Shown: one piece after another, positions 44,760 through 54,181 of the stretch
Layout of the letters: each line of letters starts with the position of its first letter
Position numbering within the stretch: position 1 is the stretch's first letter
Assembly (NCBI RefSeq): GCF_001050345.1
Contig: NZ_LFMW01000001.1
Location: 310,001-374,000 of the forward strand
Reading direction: 5' to 3'
Length of the DNA stretch: 64,000 nucleotides
From: Pseudomonas fildesensis
Lineage (GTDB): Bacteria > Pseudomonadota > Gammaproteobacteria > Pseudomonadales > Pseudomonadaceae
Position numbers and translations under genes: made by a program
Notes under the pieces: model-generated
Told to the model about the DNA's origin: nothing
Seen by the model: the letters and a program-made list of their open reading frames with translations, nothing else
Databases searched by the model: none

Positions 44760-45455
44760 TCAGCGGTTGATCTGGATCTCCGTACGGCGGTTCAAGGCAC
44801 GCCCTTCAGCGGTTTTATTGTCGGCTACCGGGTGGCTTTCGCCTGCGCCAGTCACCGACACAAAGTTACTGCGAGGCACGCCTGAGCCGATCAGGTAATC
44901 AGTCACCGAATGCGCGCGTTTTTCCGAGAGTTTCTGGTTGTAGGCGTCTTTGCCGACGCTGTCGGTATGGCCACTGACCCGCAGTTGCGCGGTAGGGGCT
45001 TCCTGCTTCAAGCGGGTGGCGATGGTGTCGAGCTTGGTTTTGTCCGCCGCCGTCAGCTTGGCCGAGTCGAACTGGAAGTGCACATCGCGAATCACGATGG
45101 TTTCTTCCTTGACCACGACCACCTCCTCAACCACCGCCGCTACAGGCGCAGGCGGGCAACCATTGGCATCGACCTGCACGCCTTTCGGAGTGCCCGGGCA
45201 CTTGTCGCGGCTGTCCGGCACGCCATCGCCGTCTTCGTCGCCGTCGCCATGCACCCAGCAATAGGCGCCGGCCATACCGCCGATCAGCAATGCGCCATAG
45301 CCTGCGTAGGCCGAGCTTTCAGTCGCGCCAATCGCCGCACCGGTCACACCGCCAACGGCGGCGCAGGTGGGCCAATCGGTTTTTTGCAAGCCTGCGCAAC
45401 CTGTCAATACTCCGGTTAGCAGAACCAAGGGTAGAGCTGTCCGCATGATGCTCAT
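44760..45455 (-). CDS. OmpA-family lipoprotein with thrombospondin-type-3-like repeat
   Basis: A 231-residue outer-membrane lipoprotein. The signal ends in the lipobox LTGC (Cys20). A glycine-zipper-like stretch GGVTGAAIGATESSAYAGYG and GALLIGGMAGAYC follows. DGDEDGDGVPDSRDKCPGTP is a calcium-binding TSP3-type repeat. Residues ~125-231 are the OmpA peptidoglycan-binding domain (FQFDSAKL, GHTDSVGKDAYNQKLSEKRA, NRRTEIQI). AGGAG lies 8 bases before the ATG. It should tether outer membrane to peptidoglycan. Confidence 0.92.
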   Translation of the reverse strand: MSIMRTALPLVLLTGVLTGCAGLQKTDWPTCAAVGGVTGAAIGATESSAYAGYGALLIGGMAGAYCWVHGDGDEDGDGVPDSRDKCPGTPKGVQVDANGCPPAPVAAVVEEVVVVKEETIVIRDVHFQFDSAKLTAADKTKLDTIATRLKQEAPTAQLRVSGHTDSVGKDAYNQKLSEKRAHSVTDYLIGSGVPRSNFVSVTGAGESHPVADNKTAEGRALNRRTEIQINR

Positions 45456-45645
45456 CTGATTTCTCCTGGGGGGATCGGCGGGGGCCGACAGGTGGAGTAA
45501 AGACTGCTCTTTTCAACTGCGCCACTACGCCACGCCCCCGTATTCATTGAGGATGACCGCACTTGTAGGACTTTTCTCAGGCGCCCGCTCTAGGCCCGCA
45601 CGCTCAGCCGCGTTAGTCTCTAGGGTCCTGATGTGAGGATCTCTG

Positions 45646-46143
45646 ATGATCGCTGGTATTTCTTCCCGTACGCCCCAGCAAGCCTTGGCTGCCTTGCTCG
45701 ATTTGCACCAGCCCAAACGCCTGTTGCTGTTGGGTGCCAGTCAGTTCCCGGCACTGGATGCGTTCAAAGCGGCGCATCCGCAAACCCAGGTGTCCGTCGC
45801 GACGCCTGGAGCGTTGCCGGCGGAACTGGCGGCGCAGCGTTTTGACCTGGCGCTGGTGGTCGACTGCCTGGAACACCTGTCAAAACCACAAGGCCTGACC
45901 CTTCTCGGTGGCATTCGCAACCTCAACGCCAGCCGCATTGCGGCGCTGGTGGACCTGGCCGCCTGCGGCTGGAAGGACACCGACTTTTTCTCCCTGGCCC
46001 TGCAAGCCAGCGAGCGCTTCCAGCGCGACGAGCAGGTTCTGACGCTGTTTACCTATGATCTGCTTGACTATAAACAGGTGCCGGACTGGCTCAACGCCCG
46101 CTTCTGGGCCAACCCGGAAAACTTCGGCAAGTATTGGTGGTAA
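45646..46143 (+). CDS. hypothetical protein (DUF6231-like)
   Basis: A 165-residue soluble protein. A methyltransferase-like layout is visible: [20 protein letters not shown] (motif I-like, though not glycine-rich), then [20 protein letters not shown] resembling the VLEHL post-motif of SAM methyltransferases. The C-terminus [16 protein letters not shown] is tryptophan-rich. I recall this as DUF6231, unstudied. First gene of a four-gene run with gaps of 4 and 19 bases and one overlap. SAM binding is speculation. Confidence 0.7.
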   Translation: MIAGISSRTPQQALAALLDLHQPKRLLLLGASQFPALDAFKAAHPQTQVSVATPGALPAELAAQRFDLALVVDCLEHLSKPQGLTLLGGIRNLNASRIAALVDLAACGWKDTDFFSLALQASERFQRDEQVLTLFTYDLLDYKQVPDWLNARFWANPENFGKYWW

Positions 46144-46147
46144 CACG

Positions 46148-46618
46148 ATGAGTACATCCATTTGCCCCTGCGGCAGTGGCAACCTGCTGGATGCCTGCTG
46201 CGGCCATTATCACGCAGGCCATCCTGCGCCCTGTGCCACTGCGCTGATGCGCTCGCGCTACAGCGCCTATGTGCTGGGCCTGGTCGATTACCTGGTGGCC
46301 ACCACGCTGCCCGCGCAACAGGCCGGCCTGGACCGCGACGCCATCGGCACCTGGAGCGCCCAAAGCACCTGGCTCGGCCTTGAGGTGGAAAGCTCCGAGG
46401 TGTTCGGCGGCCAGCCGGAACATGCGTTCGTGACCTTCACCGCACGCTGGCACGACAGCACCGGCGAGCACAGCCACCGAGAACAGTCTTCTTTCGTACA
46501 GAATGACGGGCGCTGGTACTTCATCGACCCAACGGTGGAAGTGAAGGCGGGGCGCAACGATGCGTGCCTGTGTGGCAGCGGGCAAAAATTCAAGAAGTGT
46601 TGTTCCAGCTACCTCTAA
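46148..46618 (+). CDS. YchJ-family protein with two SEC-C motifs
   Basis: From ATG 46148 the protein has 156 aa, the normal YchJ length. It has a zinc-binding SEC-C motif at each end: [16 protein letters not shown] at residues 6-21 and [17 protein letters not shown] at the C-terminus. The NTF2-like middle includes [20 protein letters not shown] and [17 protein letters not shown]. Its biochemical role is unknown. Starts 4 bases after the previous gene. Confidence 0.92.
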   Translation: MSTSICPCGSGNLLDACCGHYHAGHPAPCATALMRSRYSAYVLGLVDYLVATTLPAQQAGLDRDAIGTWSAQSTWLGLEVESSEVFGGQPEHAFVTFTARWHDSTGEHSHREQSSFVQNDGRWYFIDPTVEVKAGRNDACLCGSGQKFKKCCSSYL

Positions 46619-46637
46619 TCACGACAGGAAAAACGCC

Positions 46638-47120
46638 ATGCTACGGATATACAGCTTGATGCTGGCGTTGACCCTCGGCCTGTCGGGCTGCGCCTCGTGG
46701 TTCGAAGACGATTCGCCCCCGCCCCACGTTTCCCTGGTAAAGGTCGAAGTGGTGCGGGCCAAGTTGCTGGAGCAGAAATTCAAACTGTATTTTCGCGTGG
46801 ACAACCGCGACGACGCGGACCTGACCGTGCGCGGCCTGATCTACAAGGTCACCTTGGGCGACTTTGTGCTGACCGAAGGCGAGTCCAATGAATGGCTCAC
46901 CGTGGCGCCACGCAGCCATGCCTTTTTCAGGGTGTCGGTGCGCACCAACCTCTGGCCGCAGATACGCGATGTGGTGCAGATGCTGAAAAATCCCGACCAG
47001 CCCGTGCCTTACCGCCTGGACGGCGAGCTGAAAACCGGATTATTCATCGGTAATGACGTGCAGGTGGCCCACAATGGCGAGATAATCCCCGGCGATTTTA
47101 TTCCGGAGCGACATCGATGA
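46638..47120 (+). CDS. LEA14-like (WHy domain) lipoprotein
   Basis: A 160-residue lipoprotein from [18 protein letters not shown] (lipobox GLSGC, Cys18). The body is one LEA-2/WHy domain: [20 protein letters not shown], then [20 protein letters not shown], with the usual alternation of polar and hydrophobic strands. Such proteins are linked to desiccation or osmotic stress and membrane association. It starts 19 bases after the YchJ gene and overlaps the next gene by four bases. Confidence 0.85.
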   Translation: MLRIYSLMLALTLGLSGCASWFEDDSPPPHVSLVKVEVVRAKLLEQKFKLYFRVDNRDDADLTVRGLIYKVTLGDFVLTEGESNEWLTVAPRSHAFFRVSVRTNLWPQIRDVVQMLKNPDQPVPYRLDGELKTGLFIGNDVQVAHNGEIIPGDFIPERHR

Positions 47121-47332
47121 CTCAGCAACCCCATGTCCATGGTCCTGACTGCAACCACGATCACGATCACGATCACGATCACCATGATGATCACGACCAC
47201 GGCCATGTCCACGGCCCGAACTGCGGCCACGCTCACCAAGAGCCAGTGCGTAACGCCATGAAGGACGTCGGCCGCAACGATCCTTGCCCATGCGGCAGTG
47301 AAAAGAAATTCAAGAAGTGCCACGGGGCGTAA
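47117..47332 (+). CDS. small His-rich protein with a SEC-C motif
   Basis: A 71-residue protein of two parts. Residues 7-40 are a metal-binding stretch of alternating His and Asp, framed by the two similar boxes VHGPDCNHD and [10 protein letters not shown]. The C-terminus is a SEC-C zinc motif, [15 protein letters not shown], with His in place of the last Cys. Such tails also occur on SecA, where the motif helps contact SecB. It is last gene of the run at 45646-47332 and starts within the stop of the LEA gene. Zinc or nickel storage is a reasonable guess but unproven. Confidence 0.85.
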   Translation: MTQQPHVHGPDCNHDHDHDHDHHDDHDHGHVHGPNCGHAHQEPVRNAMKDVGRNDPCPCGSEKKFKKCHGA

Positions 47333-47346
47333 GCCGCTCCCCCGCC

Positions 47347-47461
47347 TGATCGTTCCCACGCTGTGCGTGGGAATGAATCCTGTGACGCTCCGCGTCACGA
47401 CTTCAGAGCGGGACGCGGAGCGTCCGGGGCAGCATTTACTTTGCTGCGCGTGGAACGATCA
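47347..47461. repeat. dyad repeat TGATCGTTCCCACGC, copy 1
   Basis: A 115-base element bounded by TGATCGTTCCCACGC and GCGTGGAACGATCA, with internal hairpins GTGACGCTCCGCGTCAC and GGACGCGGAGCGTCC. Related copies are at 48332-48446 and 63191-63298. The rest of the gap to 47678 holds no supported gene. Confidence 0.85.
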
Positions 47462-47678
47462 AACAGTCTTTGTTTCAGGCTCATGGCTTGCGTTGAAACA
47501 CCCGTCGCACCTCCAAGCCTGCACTCTCCCGATGACTCAAGCTCAACGGCCCTTCATGCGCCCGCTCCGTGCAGGAGCTGTGTGAAACGCTTCTAACGTT
47601 AGGCCCAAATATTTCATTGAATTTTCGGCCTGCAAACGTCACCTATACCTACAGGCATTCGCTCATTTGGAGAGCTTC

Positions 47679-48323
47679 ATGATCGACCTGTATTACTGGA
47701 CTACCCCCAACGGTCACAAAGTATCGCTGTTCCTGGAAGAAGCCGGCCTGCCCTATAAGGTGCACCCGATCAATATCGGCCAGGGCGACCAGTTCAAGCC
47801 GGACTTCCTGAAGATCGCTCCCAACAACCGCATCCCGGCCATCGTTGACCAGCACCCGACCGACGGCGGCGCACCGATTTCGCTGTTTGAATCAGGCGCG
47901 ATCCTGCTGTACCTCGCGGAAAAAACCGGCCAGTTCATTCCCGAAGACCTGCGCGGTCGTCAGGAAGCGCTGCAATGGCTGTTCTGGCAGATGGGCGGAT
48001 TGGGGCCGATGGCGGGTCAGAATCATCACTTCAGCCAGTTCGCACCGGAGAAAATTCCCTACGCGATCAAGCGCTACGTGGATGAAACCGCGCGTCTCTA
48101 CGGCGTGCTGGACCGGCGTTTGGCAGACCGTGCGTTCGTGGCGGGCGAGGCATACAGCATTGCCGACATGGCGATCTACCCGTGGATCGTTTCCCACAAG
48201 TGGCAGAGCCAGCGTCTGGAAGATTTCCCACACGTGCAGCGCTGGTTCAACAGCATCAAGGACCGGCCGGCGACGGTACGGGCGTACGAGCTTGTGCAAA
48301 AAGTAAACCCACCCAAACCCTGA
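47679..48323 (+). CDS. glutathione S-transferase (YfcG/YghU type)
   Basis: Cytosolic thiol transferase of 214 aa from ATG 47679, with GGAG 7 bases upstream. The thioredoxin-fold N-terminus reads YYWTTPNGHKVSLFLEEAGL, where TTPNGHK is the Nu-class pattern that binds glutathione without a catalytic Tyr or Cys. IPAIVDQ and LFESGAILLYLAEKTG complete the glutathione site. The C-terminal helical domain contains YSIADMAIYPWI. Nu-class members act as disulphide-bond reductases. It is flanked on both sides by copies of the same repeat. Confidence 0.92.
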   Translation: MIDLYYWTTPNGHKVSLFLEEAGLPYKVHPINIGQGDQFKPDFLKIAPNNRIPAIVDQHPTDGGAPISLFESGAILLYLAEKTGQFIPEDLRGRQEALQWLFWQMGGLGPMAGQNHHFSQFAPEKIPYAIKRYVDETARLYGVLDRRLADRAFVAGEAYSIADMAIYPWIVSHKWQSQRLEDFPHVQRWFNSIKDRPATVRAYELVQKVNPPKP

Positions 48324-48331
48324 GCCCTTAA

Positions 48332-48446
48332 TGATCGTTCCCACGCGCAGCAAAGGAATGCCGCCCTGGACGCTCCGCGTCTGCTCATAAAGTTGTGATG
48401 CAGAGCGTCACAGGATGCATTCCTTTGTTGCGAGTGGGAACGATCA
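48332..48446. repeat. dyad repeat TGATCGTTCCCACGC, copy 2
   Basis: Bounded by TGATCGTTCCCACGC and GTGGGAACGATCA, with arms GCAAAGGAATG / CATTCCTTTGTTGC and the internal GGACGCTCCGCGTC. Related to the copies at 47347 and 63191 but more diverged in the middle. Confidence 0.8.
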
Positions 48447-48539
48447 GCGACAAATAAGCATGGCCTCCCGCTTGCGTCGTTTCGCCGCGCTCACTAACGT
48501 AGCGCCTTTACTGACGCTACCCCCCGCAGGAGCTTTGCC

Positions 48540-50981
48540 ATGGCCTCGCCAGCCCTCTCACATTTTCTTCCCCGGTTCGGCGTTGCCGCGGCAGTGGCCA
48601 GTGCATTAAGCCTGGCCGGTTGCCAGCTCCAGAGCACCCAGGACACCTTGCCTCCCGTTGCCGGCGTACAGCCGATCAAAGGCCTCGCACAGAATGTGTC
48701 GATACGTCGCAATACCCAGGGCATGCCGCTGATCGAAAGCAACACCTTCCACGACGCGCTGTTCAGCCTCGGCTATGTACACGCCAGCGACCGCATCACC
48801 CAAATGGTCACCCTGCGCCTGCTGGCTCAGGGCCGTCTGGCGGAAATGTCCGGGCCAGAAGTGCTGGATGTCGATCGTTTCATGCGCGCAGTCAACCTCA
48901 AGAAAAGCGCCGGCGAGCTGTATAACGCGTCCTCACCGCGCCTCAAGCGCTTCTTTGAAGTGTATGCGCGCGGCGTCAACGCCTACCTGTTCCGCTACCG
49001 CGACAAGCTGCCGCCGGACCTGGCCCAGACCGGCTACAAGCCCGAGTACTGGAAGCCCGAAGATTCGGCGCTGTTGTTCTGCCTGCTGAATTTCAGCGAG
49101 TCGGCCAACCTGCAGGAGGAACTGGCGTCCCTGGTGCTCGCACAAAAAGTCGGCGTCGACAAACTCGCCTGGCTCACCCCGAGCGCGCCCGACGAGCCGA
49201 TTCCCCTGGCCGAAGCCGAAAAGCTCAAGGGCGTGAACCTGAGCCAGATCACCGGCCTGGCCGGGCTGGACTCGGTCAGCCAGCAACTGAGCAGCCTCAA
49301 TTCGCTGGCGGTGACCACCTCAAGCAACTGGGCGATCGGCCCACAACGCAGCCGCACCGGCAAAAGCCTGTTGGCCAATGACCTCGCGGCGCAGCCACAA
49401 GCGCCGTCGCCGTGGAATTACGTACAGATTCGTGCCCCGAAATATCAGGCCGTCGGCGCCTCGATTGCCGGCCTGCCAACCCTGTTGTCCGGCTTCAACG
49501 GCAAAGTGGCGTGGAGCATGAGCACGGTCAAGGGCGACACCCAGGACCTGTTCCTGGAAAAGGTCAAACGCCAAGGCAGCGCGCTTTACTACGAGAACAA
49601 CGGAAAATGGCTACCGGCGGGGGTGCGTAACGAAACCTTCTTCGTCAAAGGCCAACGCTCGATTCGCGAAGTGGTGTACGAAACCCGTCACGGCGCCCTG
49701 CTCAACAGCAGCCAGGCCCTGACCAGCGGTTTTGGCCTGGCCCTGCAAACTGCCGATTTCAAAGACGACAAGAGCCTGGACGCGTTCTTCGACCTGTCCC
49801 GTGCGCAAAACGCCGGCAAGGCGTCGGACGCGACCCGCGAGATTCGCGCCATCGCCTTGAACATGGTCTTCGCCGACGCCAGCAATATTGGCTGGCAGGT
49901 CACCGGCCGCTTCCCCAACCGTCGCGAAGGCGAAGGCCTGCTGCCCTCGCCGGGCTGGGATGCGCGCTTTGATTGGGACGGCTACGCCGACGCGATGCTG
50001 CACCCGTATGACCAGGACCCGGCCCAAGGCTGGATCGGCACCGCCAACCAGCGCACCGCGCCACGCGGTTATGGCATGCAGTTGTCCAACTCCTGGGATG
50101 CACCGGAGCGCAGCGAGCGCCTGGCGCAACTGGCGAATGCCGGCAAGCATGACGGGCGCAGCATGATCGCCATGCAGTACGACCAGACCACCACCTTCGC
50201 CGCCAAACTCAAGACCATGTTCCAGGCGCCAGGCATGGCCCAGCCGCTGAAACAGGCAATTGACGCGTTGCCGGCGACCGAACAGCCCAAGGCACGTGAA
50301 GCGCTGAATCGCCTGATGGCCTTCGATGGCCGCCTCATGTCGACGTCCGCCGACGCTGCTATCTATGAGTTGTTCCTGCAGGAAAGCACCAAGCAGGTCT
50401 TCCTCGACGAACTCGGTCCGGAAAACAGCGCGAGCTGGAAAGCTTTTGTCAGCAACGCGAGTTTGTCCTACGCCGCCCAGGCCGATCACCTGCTGGGCCG
50501 CGAAGACAGCCCGTTCTGGGACGACGTGCGCACCGCACAAAAAGAAGACAAACCGACGATCCTCGCCCGCAGCCTGGCCGCCGCGATCACGGCCGGCGAC
50601 AGCCAACTGGGCGCCGATCACAAGGCCTGGCAGTGGGGCAAACTGCACAGCACCACCTGGAAAAACACCAATGGCCAGGTGATTCGTGGCCCACTGGCTT
50701 CAGGTGGCGATCACAACACCTTGAACCCGGCGCCTTACAGCTGGGGCCAGGATTTCAACACCACTCAGGTATCGGCGCTGCGCATGATCGTCGACTTCGG
50801 CCAGGCGGAACCGATGACGGGCCAGGGTGGCATCGGCCAGTCCGGCAACCCGGCCAGCCCTAACTATGCGAATGGCATCGACCCGTCGCTCAAGGCGCAA
50901 TACCTGAGCTTCCCGATGCAGCCGCAGAACTTTGAGAAGGTGTACGGGAAAACCCGGTTGACCCTGACGCCCGGTAAATAA
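48540..50981 (+). CDS. quiP: penicillin-acylase-family N-acyl-homoserine lactone acylase-like
   Basis: Ntn-hydrolase of 813 aa resembling P. aeruginosa QuiP, which degrades long-chain acyl-homoserine lactones. The N-terminus has a lipobox-like LSLAGC (Cys28). The alpha part [20 protein letters not shown] is followed by the autocleavage and nucleophile region [20 protein letters not shown], with Ser261 (or 262) as candidate nucleophile. The later [19 protein letters not shown] [16 protein letters not shown] and [11 protein letters not shown] are family blocks. Two differences from QuiP as I remember it: Ser instead of Asn after the nucleophile, and LAAQ in place of the TH of the ND-x-HL motif. 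Acylase activity is thus likely but not assured. Confidence 0.8.
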   Translation: MASPALSHFLPRFGVAAAVASALSLAGCQLQSTQDTLPPVAGVQPIKGLAQNVSIRRNTQGMPLIESNTFHDALFSLGYVHASDRITQMVTLRLLAQGRLAEMSGPEVLDVDRFMRAVNLKKSAGELYNASSPRLKRFFEVYARGVNAYLFRYRDKLPPDLAQTGYKPEYWKPEDSALLFCLLNFSESANLQEELASLVLAQKVGVDKLAWLTPSAPDEPIPLAEAEKLKGVNLSQITGLAGLDSVSQQLSSLNSLAVTTSSNWAIGPQRSRTGKSLLANDLAAQPQAPSPWNYVQIRAPKYQAVGASIAGLPTLLSGFNGKVAWSMSTVKGDTQDLFLEKVKRQGSALYYENNGKWLPAGVRNETFFVKGQRSIREVVYETRHGALLNSSQALTSGFGLALQTADFKDDKSLDAFFDLSRAQNAGKASDATREIRAIALNMVFADASNIGWQVTGRFPNRREGEGLLPSPGWDARFDWDGYADAMLHPYDQDPAQGWIGTANQRTAPRGYGMQLSNSWDAPERSERLAQLANAGKHDGRSMIAMQYDQTTTFAAKLKTMFQAPGMAQPLKQAIDALPATEQPKAREALNRLMAFDGRLMSTSADAAIYELFLQESTKQVFLDELGPENSASWKAFVSNASLSYAAQADHLLGREDSPFWDDVRTAQKEDKPTILARSLAAAITAGDSQLGADHKAWQWGKLHSTTWKNTNGQVIRGPLASGGDHNTLNPAPYSWGQDFNTTQVSALRMIVDFGQAEPMTGQGGIGQSGNPASPNYANGIDPSLKAQYLSFPMQPQNFEKVYGKTRLTLTPGK

Positions 50982-51001
50982 CCTTCGGTTGATGGGCTTT
51001 C

Positions 51002-51135
51002 TGTGGCGAGCGGGCTTGCCCCGCGTTGGGCTGCGCAGCAGCCCCAGGACATTCACCGCGTTGATTCAGACAAAACGCGGTCTTGGGTTTTGGGGCTGCT
51101 GCGCAGCCCAACGCGGGGCAAGCCCGCTCGCCACA
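51002..51135. repeat. REPIN (GCGAGCGGGCTTGCC class), copy 2
   Basis: A 134-base inverted repeat with arms TGTGGCGAGCGGGCTTGCCC and complement plus inner GGGCTGCGCAGCAGCCCC / GGGGCTGCTGCGCAGCCC. Same class and size as 14463-14597, 36 kb away. Confidence 0.9.
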
Positions 51136-51222
51136 ACGGCCTGCTCGCCACACCGCAGTTAATCGAACTTCTCGCCCCGCCCCCGCCTCCTACCTGATAA
51201 GCCCATCGCCCCCGGCACGCCC

Positions 51223-52227
51223 ATGGACCTCGTCATCGCCCGCCCCGAAGGCCTCTATTGCCCCGCCGGAGATTTCTACATCGACCCGTGGCGCCCAGTG
51301 GAGCGTTCGGTCATCACCCACGCCCACGGCGATCATGCCCGCACCGGCAATCAACACTACCTGGCCGCCGCCCCCGGCGAAGGCATCCTGCGCTCGCGCC
51401 TGGGCCAGGACATCAACCTGCAAACCCTGGCTTATGGCGAACAGGTGGTGCATCACGGCGTGAAACTGAGCTTTCATCCAGCCGGGCATGTGCTCGGTTC
51501 GGCCCAGGTGCGCCTGGAATACCAGGGCGAGGTATGGGTGGCGTCAGGTGATTACAAGGTCGAGCCCGATGGCACTTGCGCGCCGTTCGAGCCGGTGCGA
51601 TGCCACACCTTTATCACCGAATCCACCTTCGGCCTGCCGATCTACCGTTGGCAGCCCCAGGCGCAGATTTTTGCCGGGATCAATGACTGGTGGCAGGGCA
51701 ATATCGCCGCCGGCAAGGCCAGCGTGTTGTTCTGCTATTCCTTCGGCAAGGCCCAGCGCATCCTGCATGGCATCGACGCGAGCATCGGCCCGATCCTCAG
51801 CCACGGTGCGGTCGAACCGTTGAACCGGGTGTACCGCGAAGCCGGCATCTACATTCCCGAAACCCTCTACGCCGGTGACGTCCAGAAGAACGACCCGCTG
51901 CTGCGCCAAGCGCTGATTATCGCGCCACCCTCCGCCGGTGGCAGCACCTGGATGCGCCGCTTCGGCGACTACAGCGATGCTTTTGCCAGCGGCTGGATGC
52001 GCCTGCGCGGCACGCGGCGACGGCGTGGTGTAGACCGTGGCTTTGTGCTGTCGGACCACGCCGATTGGCCCGGTCTGTTGTGGGCCATCGAGCAAACCGG
52101 CGCCGAACGGGTGATGGTGACCCATGGTTCAGTCGGTGTATTAGTGCGCCACCTGCGGGAAAAAGGCCTGGATGCCCAGGGTTTCACCACCGAATACGGC
52201 GATGACGAAGAGGAGGCCACCGCATGA
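51223..52227 (+). CDS. ligase-associated DNA exonuclease (MBL fold)
   Basis: Metallo-beta-lactamase/beta-CASP-type nuclease of 334 aa encoded with an ATP-dependent DNA ligase. Metal motif THAHGDH (His33, His35, Asp37, His38); other ligands sit in FHPAGHVLGSAQV, VASGDYKVEPDG and LSDHADWPGLL. A basic stretch RLRGTRRRRGVDR may contact DNA. This is the first gene of the exonuclease-ligase-helicase-PdeM repair set (TIGR04122 type). Its stop overlaps the ligase start by four bases. Confidence 0.92.
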   Translation: MDLVIARPEGLYCPAGDFYIDPWRPVERSVITHAHGDHARTGNQHYLAAAPGEGILRSRLGQDINLQTLAYGEQVVHHGVKLSFHPAGHVLGSAQVRLEYQGEVWVASGDYKVEPDGTCAPFEPVRCHTFITESTFGLPIYRWQPQAQIFAGINDWWQGNIAAGKASVLFCYSFGKAQRILHGIDASIGPILSHGAVEPLNRVYREAGIYIPETLYAGDVQKNDPLLRQALIIAPPSAGGSTWMRRFGDYSDAFASGWMRLRGTRRRRGVDRGFVLSDHADWPGLLWAIEQTGAERVMVTHGSVGVLVRHLREKGLDAQGFTTEYGDDEEEATA

Positions 52228-53858
52228 AAGCCTTCGCCGAGCTGTACGCCAACCTCGACGCCACCACCTCCAGCAACGCCAAGCTCGCGGCCTTGCAAGC
52301 CTACTTTCTGCAAGCACCACCGGAAGACGCGGCCTGGGCGGTGTATTTCCTCTCCGGCGGGCGCCCCCGGCAACTGGTGCCGACCCGCCTGCTGCGCGAC
52401 ATGGCCACCGAAGCCTGCGGCATCGAGCCGTGGCTGTTCGAAGAAAGCTACCAATCGGTGGGCGACCTGGCCGAGACGATTTCGCTGCTATTACCCGAAT
52501 CGACCTACACCTCTGAGGATGGACTGGCCGTGTGGCTGGAAGAAAAACTCCTGCCCCTGCGTGGTCTCTCGCCTCAAGATTTGGCCGAGCGCCTACCGGC
52601 GTTATGGGCGCAACTGGACCAGCCGAGCCTGATGGTGTGCATCAAGCTGATCACCGGCAGTTTCCGCGTGGGCGTGTCCAAATTGTTGGTTACCCGTGCC
52701 CTCGCTGCCATGGCGGGCCTCGACAGCAAGCGCGTGGCACAACGGTTGGTGGGCTATACCGACTTGTCCAACCGGCCGACAGCCGAAGGCTACCTCAAGC
52801 TGATCGCCGCCGAATCGTGCGACGAACATGCGCAACGCGGCGGACAGCCGTATCCGTTTTTTCTCGCCCATGGGTTGTCGCAACCGGCGGAGCAATTCAA
52901 CGCCCTGCTCGGTGCGCCCGCCGATTGGCAGGTGGAATGGAAGTGGGACGGCATCCGCGCGCAACTGGTCAAACGTGAGGGTCGCCTGTGGATATGGTCA
53001 CGTGGCGAAGAACTGGTGACCGACCGTTTCCCTGAACTCCACAGCCTGCTGCATGGCCTGCCGGATGGCACGGTGATCGACGGCGAAATCGTGGTCTGGA
53101 AGGAATCGGTGCAACCTTTCGCGCTGCTGCAACAGCGTATTGGCCGCAAGACCCTGAGCAAAAAAATCCTCGACGATGCGCCGGTTGCAGTACTGGCCTA
53201 CGACCTGCTGGAACACCAGGGCGAGGACTGGCGCAACCATATCCAGGCCGAACGTCGCGCCCAGCTTGAGCGCATCATCGCCCAGTGCAACCAGCCCGTG
53301 TTGCGGCCCTCGCCCGTGCTGACCGGCGCAACGTGGGCCGATTTGGCCGAACAACGTGAAGCCTCTCGCGAACTCGGTGTGGAAGGCATGATGCTCAAGG
53401 ATCGCAAAGGCCTCTATGGCGTGGGCCGCACCAAAGATATGGGGCTGTGGTGGAAGTGGAAAGTCGACCCGTTCAGCGTCGACGCGGTGTTGATCTACGC
53501 CCAGCGCGGCCACGGCCGACGCGCCAGCCTGTACAGCGACTACACCTTCGCCGTCTGGGACGGCCCGCCCGGCAGCGAACGTACTTTGGTGCCATTCGCC
53601 AAGGCTTACTCGGGGCTGACTGACGAAGAAATGCGCAAGGTCGACGCGATTGTGCGCAAAACCACGGTGGAGAAATTCGGCCCGGTCAGCAGCGTGACGC
53701 CGAGCATGGTGTTCGAGTTGGGCTTTGAAGGCATCGCGCTGTCCAAGCGCCACAAGAGCGGGATTGCGGTGCGGTTTCCGCGAATGCTGCGTTGGCGGCA
53801 GGACAAGTCTGTCGACGACGCCGACAATCTCGCCACGCTGCAAGACCTCCTGACCTGA
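52224..53858 (+). CDS. ATP-dependent DNA ligase (Lhr/exonuclease-associated)
   Basis: A 544-residue ligase. An N-terminal helical DNA-binding domain (residues 1-200) is followed by the adenylation site, with Lys240 in VEWKWDGIRAQLVKREG (motif I KxDG). Motif III is VIDGEIVVWK; motif IV is EGMMLKDRKGLYG; motif V is MGLWWKWKVDPFSVDAVLIY. A C-terminal OB-fold ends at DLLT. It matches the TIGR04120 type, part of a conserved DNA damage response set. The usual next gene, the Lhr-type helicase, is not adjacent here but 4.6 kb downstream. Confidence 0.93.
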   Translation: MKAFAELYANLDATTSSNAKLAALQAYFLQAPPEDAAWAVYFLSGGRPRQLVPTRLLRDMATEACGIEPWLFEESYQSVGDLAETISLLLPESTYTSEDGLAVWLEEKLLPLRGLSPQDLAERLPALWAQLDQPSLMVCIKLITGSFRVGVSKLLVTRALAAMAGLDSKRVAQRLVGYTDLSNRPTAEGYLKLIAAESCDEHAQRGGQPYPFFLAHGLSQPAEQFNALLGAPADWQVEWKWDGIRAQLVKREGRLWIWSRGEELVTDRFPELHSLLHGLPDGTVIDGEIVVWKESVQPFALLQQRIGRKTLSKKILDDAPVAVLAYDLLEHQGEDWRNHIQAERRAQLERIIAQCNQPVLRPSPVLTGATWADLAEQREASRELGVEGMMLKDRKGLYGVGRTKDMGLWWKWKVDPFSVDAVLIYAQRGHGRRASLYSDYTFAVWDGPPGSERTLVPFAKAYSGLTDEEMRKVDAIVRKTTVEKFGPVSSVTPSMVFELGFEGIALSKRHKSGIAVRFPRMLRWRQDKSVDDADNLATLQDLLT

Positions 53859-53863
53859 CCCGC

Positions 53864-53951
53864 TCCTTGCAGGCGCAGGCTTACCAGCGATAACGTCCGC
53901 CAGATTACCGCAGGATTCGAGGGCCCCATCGCCGGCAAGCCGGCTTCTACA
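53864..53951. repeat. decayed REP pair (GGCTTGCCGGCGATG class)
   Basis: The right arm CATCGCCGGCAAGCCGGCTT at 53927-53946 is intact; the left arm near 53864-53892 (GGCGCAGGCTTACCAGCGAT) is degenerate. It is the same class as the REPIN at 58364-58427. It lies just after the ligase stop. Confidence 0.7.
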
Positions 53952-54055
53952 GGGACCGGCGCGCCCCAATAATGTGCACTGATTTTTACATGCTCATTTT
54001 CGGGCATCTCCTACACTCTGAACTCCCTCTTCCTACCTTCTGAAACGACCATTCA

Positions 54056-54085
54056 GAACTACTTTCGGAACTACTTTCGGAACTA
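54056..54085. repeat. 12-base tandem repeat upstream of the amino acid binding-protein gene
   Basis: GAACTACTTTCG occurs at 54056-54067 and 54068-54079, followed by GAACTA: two and a half units. It lies about 100 bases before the ATG at 54182, so it may be an operator or a slippage-prone spacer. I see no ArgR-like motif with confidence. Confidence 0.7.
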
Positions 54086-54181
54086 TGGTGCAGAAATTGC
54101 TACTTGTGAACCGTCTGACACCGTTCAGTAACAGTCCTAAACGCGCCACAAGCGCTTATCTTGGTTTCCAGGGATTACATA

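Noticed and set aside
45525..45716. 63-codon minus-strand frame between the OmpA gene and the DUF6231-like gene
   Set aside because: It overlaps the start of a better-supported plus-strand gene and has no ribosome site or recognisable features.
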